DNA of 59,227 nucleotides, taken from an uncultured Ruminococcus sp. Lineage in GTDB: Bacteria; Bacillota; Clostridia; Oscillospirales; Acutalibacteraceae. Under the pieces are notes generated by a model. It ran no database searches, was not told where the DNA came from, and worked only from the letters and a program-made list of their open reading frames with translations. This document shows positions 54,977 to 59,227 of this stretch, in pieces. Position numbers and translations under genes: made by a program. How positions within the stretch are numbered: position 1 is the first letter of the stretch; every line of letters begins with the position of its first letter. The stretch spans positions 1-59,227 of the forward strand of contig CAJUGO010000012.1 in NCBI GenBank assembly GCA_910585865.1, in the 5' to 3' direction.

Positions 54977-55817
54977 AAAATATACTCATAACGCCTGAAA
55001 CAGCAATACATAATATAATACCTGCAATTGTAGGCAACGCCATAGACACAATCATCCACTTTAAACTGCCGGTTTCTTTTTTTATAGTAAGACATGCTGT
55101 TGAACAAGGATAATGCATTATACAAAGAATCATTGTACATACAGCTGTTGTAACAGTCCAGCCGTTAGCGCTTAATAAAGTCAGCAATTGTTCATAGCTT
55201 GAATACTCAACAAGCGTCCCGCTTGCCATATACGACATTATAATAATAGGTATAACTGTTTCATTGGCCGGAAACCCAAGAATAAATGCCATAATTATTA
55301 TGCCGTCGACACCTAAAAGTCTGCCAAATGGATCTAAAAAATCAGTACAGTATCTGAGTATAGAAATATCAGAAATTTGAATATTTGCCATTAACCATAT
55401 AACCGCGCCGGCGGGAGCCGCCACAACAACAGCTCTTCCAAGCACAAATAATGTTCTGTCTAGTAGTGAACGAACAATAGTTTTTATTATCTGAGGTTTT
55501 CTGTATGGAGGTAACTCAAGTGCAAATCCGGACGGTTCACCTTTTAATATAGTTACAGACAGCAGTTTCGAAATAGAAAGGGTCACAAATATACATAACA
55601 CTATTATTGCAATCAATATTAAAGCAACTTCAATAGAAGCAATAAAACTGAATGCAGTTCCGGCAAAAAACATTAGTATAATTGCAATTAAAGTCGGGAA
55701 CCGACCATTACAGGGCATAAAATTATTTGTAATAATAGCAATCAACCTTTCCTTTGGTGATTCTATTATTCTGCATCCAGTCACTCCGCAGGCATTGCAT
55801 CCGATTCCCATTGCCAA
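54975..55817 (-). pseudogene. feoB: 3' fragment of ferrous iron transporter gene feoB
   Basis: C-terminal membrane part (about 280 residues) of a FeoB permease. It begins near LAMGIGCNACGVTGCRIIESP and keeps the two gate-like motifs PCNGRFPTLIAI and HYPCSTACLTIKKETGSLKW, plus LGFPANETVIPIIIMSYM. The cytoplasmic G domain and first membrane part, about 400 residues, are missing. An in-frame TAA lies three codons before the TTG at 55817, and the serine recombinase gene follows within 32 bp. I infer interruption by element integration; the 5' part should lie beyond the window. Alternatively the fragment could be an old remnant. Confidence 0.85.
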
Positions 55818-55848
55818 TGTATGTTACTGACCGTATGCGTAAAAATGG
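55818..55848. other. Likely attachment junction (att) of the serine recombinase element
   Basis: The sequence between the last feoB-like codons (about 55818-55826) and the 3' end of the recombinase gene (55849) must contain the element-chromosome boundary. Large serine recombinase elements usually have an att site beside the recombinase gene. I cannot fix the crossover base without the other end. Confidence 0.55.
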
Positions 55849-57471
55849 CTATTTTCCTATATATTTTGTAATATATGGCTTATTTATGAACCTGAAATAT
55901 ATGGATATTTTTTGATGTTTTATTTTACCATTTTTAGTCTTTGTATAGTACCCTTGACTTACTTCAATACTGTCAATAAGTCTGAACAATAAATCTTGGT
56001 CTAACTCCTTAATGTCTGTATATTCATCAACAAGTTTGAAAAAATCCAAATATGAGTTATTATTTTCTTTTTTTCTGCTTTCCTGTATTCTTTTTATTTT
56101 TTCACTTGTTATCTTTCTTTCATTCTCATATTTAGATAACAGTTTATCAAATGTTTCAGATGATATTTTATTGTTAAAATTATCCTCATATATTTTTTCA
56201 ATCATTTTATTAATTTCCGCAGATTTTTTACCTAGCTTTTCAAGTTCGGATTTTGAATTTTCTTTCTTGCTTGATTTATCAAATTCTTTTTTTATTGATA
56301 AAACTAACTTCTCTTTATCTTCTTTTGATAATGCAAGTTGTTCTTGAATTGATTTTAATACAATATCATAAAGTACATTATAATCAATAAAATGATTTGT
56401 ACATGCTGATGTGCCATACAGCTTATACCCACCGCAAGCAAGATTAGCAGGGGAGTCTTTTTTTCTTGTACCGACCGTTGACATACTTTTGCCACAGTCG
56501 GCACATATAGCAATACCTGAAAAGATGTTTTTAAATCCCTTGCTTTTTTGACAAGTTCTGCTTTTGGTGTATCTTTGTACAAGCTCAAATGTATTCTTGT
56601 CAATAATAGGGGAGTGGGTATTTTCAACTATAATCCAATCTTCTCTTGGATTATTAACCGTAACCTTACTTTTAAAAGAAATCTTTGTTGTTTTCTTTTG
56701 TGCTGTGTGACCTATATATGCAACGCTTCTAAGAATTTTAGACACAGTTGCAGAAGTCCAACGCCTATTTTTATACTTAGGGTAACTGTTCAAACTTAAA
56801 TTGTGCTTTTCACACCGATACATAATAGGGGTTATTATGCTCTTGTTATTTAGATGTGTTGCAATATCTGTAGGTCTTTTACCAATAGAAGCCATAGTAA
56901 AAATTTCTTTTACTATTGGGGCAACCTCTTCATCAATTACAAGATGATTTTTATTATCAGGGTCTTTCTTGTAACCGTATGGGGCAAAATTACCTATATA
57001 GTAACCGTCTTTCATTCTGGCTAAAAAAGATGAACGGATTTTTTTTGAAATATCCCTTGCATACATTTCATTTATGACATTTTTAAAAGGTGCAATGTCG
57101 TTATATGGGCTGTTTGAATCGTAGCCGTCATTAATAGCTATGTAACGAACACCTTTAGAGGGAAAATATATTTCTGTATATTGTCCTGCCGTAATGTAAT
57201 CTCTGCCAAGTCTTGAAAGGTCTTTTGTAAGGACAAGATTAATTTTTTTATTTTCAATATCCTGTATCATTCTTTTAAAGTTAGGTCGGTCAAAATTGGT
57301 TCCGCTAAAACCATCATCAATATATTCATCATAAACTATAAATCCATTTTCTTTAGCATAAGACAAAAGTATTTTTCTTTGTGTTGTAATACTTGAGCTT
57401 TCAGCAGTTCCGTCATCTCGTGATAATCTCATATACAGTCCTGCAATATACATTTTCTTTCTTTCCTGCAT
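55849..57471 (-). CDS. Large serine recombinase (site-specific integrase)
   Basis: Site-specific recombinase of the type carried by clostridial mobilizable elements and phages. The N-terminal resolvase domain has YMRLSRDDG, with the catalytic Ser in the ESSSITTQR segment. DDGFSGTNFDRPNFKRM and LTKDLSRLGRDY follow. The recombinase domain has NFAPYGYKKDP, and a zinc-type motif appears as CADCGKSMS with a later Cys pair. A long charged coiled-coil stretch lies at about residues 400-480. I chose the ATG at 57471, which has AAGGAGG upstream; the ORF opens at 57501. At 540 aa it is full-length and appears intact. Confidence 0.93.
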   Translation of the reverse strand: MQERKKMYIAGLYMRLSRDDGTAESSSITTQRKILLSYAKENGFIVYDEYIDDGFSGTNFDRPNFKRMIQDIENKKINLVLTKDLSRLGRDYITAGQYTEIYFPSKGVRYIAINDGYDSNSPYNDIAPFKNVINEMYARDISKKIRSSFLARMKDGYYIGNFAPYGYKKDPDNKNHLVIDEEVAPIVKEIFTMASIGKRPTDIATHLNNKSIITPIMYRCEKHNLSLNSYPKYKNRRWTSATVSKILRSVAYIGHTAQKKTTKISFKSKVTVNNPREDWIIVENTHSPIIDKNTFELVQRYTKSRTCQKSKGFKNIFSGIAICADCGKSMSTVGTRKKDSPANLACGGYKLYGTSACTNHFIDYNVLYDIVLKSIQEQLALSKEDKEKLVLSIKKEFDKSSKKENSKSELEKLGKKSAEINKMIEKIYEDNFNNKISSETFDKLLSKYENERKITSEKIKRIQESRKKENNNSYLDFFKLVDEYTDIKELDQDLLFRLIDSIEVSQGYYTKTKNGKIKHQKISIYFRFINKPYITKYIGK

Positions 57472-57510
57472 TTTTATCCTCCTTTCAAAGTTACTAATCA
57501 TAAATTACTT

Positions 57511-57651
57511 TTACTGCAAAGGTTTGATTTTTGTAATTATATAATCTTTTAATATTTCAAGTAGTGTTTGATTTCCTAAAAAATTAACTTCGACAGTATA
57601 TTTATACTCATTGCCGTTTTCAAATTCTTGATAATCACAAGAATTATTCAA
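57511..57651 (-). CDS. Small protein (46 aa) upstream of the serine recombinase
   Basis: A TTG at 57651 with GGGTGATGA upstream opens a 46-codon frame that ends 39 bp before the recombinase start. The peptide (…YKYTVEVNFLGNQTLLEILKDYI…) looks like short conserved proteins often placed just before recombinase genes in clostridial elements. I do not know its function; a chance ORF is possible. Confidence 0.5.
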   Translation of the reverse strand: MNNSCDYQEFENGNEYKYTVEVNFLGNQTLLEILKDYIITKIKPLQ

Positions 57652-57827
57652 AAATCATCACCCATAAAGTATATGAAAATATTGTGCATATGTTTACAAT
57701 AACAAAAGGCAAGCAAAGAGAATTTGCAAAATTTCTCATTGCTTGCTTATTAACACGTATACAAAACAAAAAAGCAACGGTTACGATTAATTTCAAGTAA
57801 CTGTTGCTTTTGTTTTGTATATAACTT
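57652..57827. other. Hairpin-rich gap between the two recombinase genes
   Basis: Contains two large inverted repeats. One is at 57709-57746 (GCAAGCAA…TTGCTTGC with GAGAA/TTCTC continuing inward past one mismatch). The other is listed separately. Both lie downstream of the tyrosine integrase gene. Confidence 0.6.
57759..57820 (-). repeat. Long inverted repeat after the tyrosine integrase gene
   Basis: Arms 57759-57784 and 57797-57820 pair nearly perfectly over about 24 bp (ATACAAAACAAAA then GCAACGGTTAC, with a two-base A bulge and one G-U), leaving a 12-nt loop. The right arm ends 7 bp from the integrase stop codon. It may serve as terminator, or as structure for recombination or transfer. 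Confidence 0.7.
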
Positions 57828-58770
57828 TTATTTTCCTTTAATTGCTTTCTTTTGGTGGTTTAATGATTGTAAAGGGTCGTATTTTGGATAGTTAATATTG
57901 ATATTTGGATTAAACTCGTCGATATATTCAAGACTCATATATAAAGTTTTATGACCTAATAATGTTTTTACATCATAAATATCTGCTCCTTGTTGAATAA
58001 CTTTTCTGGCAAAAGTATGGCGATATAAATGAGTTGAGGTCTTTCTGACACCTCTTGATAAATTATATTTTCTTATTGTTTCTGAAAAACCATAAAGAGT
58101 AAATTGTTCATTATATATATTACAAAATAGATAATCTTCAGGTTCGCCACCTCGCTTTGATAAATATTCTTGTAATATAGGGCGAAGAAAAGGAGATATA
58201 GGAAATAATTGTTGTTTATGATTTTTTGTTTTTCTAAGTATAACAACATTATTGTCTAAATCAACATCTTTGATTTTTATATTTCTTACAGTAGAAGCTC
58301 GATTACCAGTTGCTAAAAGATACATAGTAATTACCCAATTCCTGTATTCAGTGAATTTACATTTTCTTAAATTTGGTTTTCGTGTAAGTATAGCTAACTC
58401 TTCATCTGTATATATTTCCTTTACCTTTTTAGTTACAGTAATTAAATCCATTTTAAAAGGCTTCATATATCCAAGTTCAATACAAAAGTTAAAAAATGCT
58501 TTAATTCCTTTCAATCTTGTATTTACGGTTACATCTTGTATATTTTGCTTTAATAAAAAATCTCTATATCCAATATACACTTCTTTTGTAACATTAATAC
58601 AATAATCATTAAGATCATAAAATTTTCCGAAAGAAATCAATACAATTATGATAATATCTCATTGTATCTTTTGATCTGTTTACAGATTGTTTGCAAAACA
58701 AATATTCATCAAATGCATTTTGTATTGTTGGAGAAGCTAAATTAATTTGATTGTTTAAATTTTTTCTCAT
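57828..58770 (-). pseudogene. Tyrosine recombinase/phage integrase with an apparent frameshift
   Basis: Site-specific integrase. An N-terminal piece starts at the ATG at 58770 behind AAGGGGGAT and runs about 48 codons (…SKDTMRYYHNCIDFF) to an early stop. The rest continues in the +1 frame from 58640 (…GKFYDLNDY…). Removing one base in CTTTC (near 58629-58633) would join them into about 311 aa. The catalytic parts are all present: Arg in TGNRASTVRN, HLYRHTFAR, and LLGHKTLYMSLEYID with the nucleophile Tyr. So the fold is complete but translation needs a +1 shift, or the gene is inactive. A sequencing error is possible. Confidence 0.8.
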
Positions 58771-58821
58771 AATAAATCCCCCTTAAAATCATATTGTTTC
58801 AATGAAAATTTATTACAAAAA

Positions 58822-58863
58822 GAGCAAGAGACTTGTCGAAAAAACGATAAAAGTCTCTTGCTC
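58822..58863 (-). terminator. Terminator-like hairpin
   Basis: Outer 13-bp stem GAGCAAGAGACTT / AAGTCTCTTGCTC plus inner TCG/CGA. On the minus strand it is followed by TTTTTG. It would stop transcripts from the tRNA-fragment side before the integrase gene. Confidence 0.75.
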
Positions 58864-58892
58864 GATTTAATTAATATGTTCAAAAAATTATG

Positions 58893-58930
58893 TAGTCCAA
58901 GCAATAGGCTTGTCCTACTTGCTTGGACTA
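58893..58930 (-). terminator. Second terminator-like hairpin
   Basis: Outer 12-bp stem TAGTCCAAGCAA / TTGCTTGGACTA with inner TAGG/CCTA. On the minus strand it is followed by ATAATTTTTTG. It lies 14 bp after the tRNA fragment and is probably the original tRNA terminator. Confidence 0.75.
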
Positions 58931-58943
58931 TAATAAATGTTCT

Positions 58944-58988
58944 TGGAGCTTGAAGTCAGAGTCGAACTGACGACCTACGGTTTACAAG
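58944..58988 (-). pseudogene. 3' fragment of tRNA-Thr(UGU): attachment-site remnant
   Basis: On the minus strand the anticodon loop CTTGTAA, 3' anticodon stem ACCGT, variable loop AGGTC, T-arm GTCAG-TTCGACT-CTGAC, acceptor 3' strand TTCAAGC, T and CCA are all present. The matching 5' half (GCTTGAA…ACGGT) is absent: similarity stops exactly at the anticodon loop. Crossover at the anticodon loop is a known habit of tyrosine integrases, and an integrase gene begins 174 bp away. I call it an att repeat. Confidence 0.8.
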
Positions 58989-59227
58989 TAATTAGTAGAT
59001 TTGGACAGGCTTATCGGAAATATATTTTACATAATAAAGTTGTATAAAGCCTATTATTTCAATCTCATTCCATTATAGCTTTTCTGAACAAGAGACTATT
59101 TTTGTGTTAAACATTGAAACATTATTTCTATTAAAATAGTATCAAATAAAATCTTTATTGTCAATATTATTCTCAAAAAGAAATATTTTTTATTTTTAAA
59201 TTTATATAAAGTATTTTATGGTATAAT

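Larger units (their letters stand above)
58771..59227. other. Non-coding end region with hairpins and att remnant
   Basis: Beyond the integrase start there is no supported ORF. The stretch holds two hairpins (58822-58863 and 58893-58930) and a tRNA-Thr 3' fragment (58944-58988), listed separately. From 58989 to the end it is AT-rich with nothing I can identify. Confidence 0.6.

Noticed and set aside
55849..57471. Insertion sequence transposase
   Set aside because: The N-terminal resolvase domain, the recombinase domain and the zinc and coiled-coil parts are those of a large serine recombinase, and there are no terminal inverted repeats around the gene.
58944..59060. A functional tRNA-Thr, perhaps with an intron
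   Set aside because: No 5' half with GCTTGAA acceptor or ACGGT anticodon strand occurs in the remaining sequence, so a split or intron-bearing tRNA is not supported within the window.
1..59227. CRISPR arrays or regularly spaced repeats
   Set aside because: No series of direct repeats with regular spacers was seen; the only phased repeat is the two-copy element at 44621-44681.

Overview
The window reads as a chromosomal segment of a low-GC, spore-forming Clostridia bacterium of the Ruminococcaceae/Oscillospiraceae. Supporting signs are the Firmicutes order pyrH-frr-uppS-cdsA-dxr-rseP-ispG-polC, the queA-tgt-yajC-TIGR04086 block, a cwlJ-gerQ germination pair, a CdaA/YbbR pair and a SCIFF (scfA-scfB) locus. 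The best species clue is a secreted protein at 37646-39838 whose order (CBM26, Ig-like, CBM74-like, Ig-like, type I dockerin) matches what is known of Sas6 of the Ruminococcus bromii amylosome. I therefore infer R. bromii or a close relative; this is inference from sequence, not a database result.

Layout. 30-122: tRNA-Ser(GGA), minus strand. 402-12678: a long plus-strand run for UMP kinase, ribosome recycling, undecaprenyl and CDP-DAG lipid synthesis, the MEP isoprenoid pathway (dxr, ispG), site-2 protease RseP, DNA polymerase PolC and an AI-2E family membrane protein. 12683-18954: histidine operon hisZ-G-D-C-B-A-I-E behind a strong promoter, with hisH and hisF absent. 19068-23136: an HPr-like protein, mtaB, a GHL10 protein, a DUF1294 protein and an RluA-type pseudouridine synthase. 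23199-30640: a minus-strand block with a polytopic membrane protein, a pseudokinase-PASTA-YARHG receptor-like protein, a TIGR04086 protein, yajC, tgt and queA. 30738-33731: asd-dapA-dapB (diaminopimelate/lysine). 33864-37460: DUF3343 plus cysteine desulfurase, then cdaA-ybbR. 37570-39872: the Sas6-like gene as its own transcription unit. 39914-44471: a RodA/FtsW family gene, fhs, then tsaE-tsaB-rpiB. 44816-47952: an Xre regulator, tRNA-Ser(CGA), cwlJ-gerQ and a zinc-ribbon membrane protein. 48007-54955: hemW, prfC, an Orn/Lys/Arg-type decarboxylase, scfA-scfB and an MBL-fold hydrolase.

The last about 4.3 kb is the accessory part. A minus-strand feoB gene keeps only its 3' end (54975-55817). 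It abuts a large serine recombinase (55849-57471), then a small ORF, several long hairpins, a tyrosine integrase broken by an apparent +1 frameshift (57828-58770), and a 45-nt 3' fragment of a tRNA-Thr gene that begins exactly at the anticodon loop (58944-58988). I read this as one or more integrative elements: one junction lies inside feoB, and a second attachment-site remnant lies in a tRNA gene. The other ends lie outside the window.

Almost every operon boundary has a recognisable promoter, intrinsic terminator or both; these are listed. I saw no CRISPR array, rRNA or typical insertion sequence.
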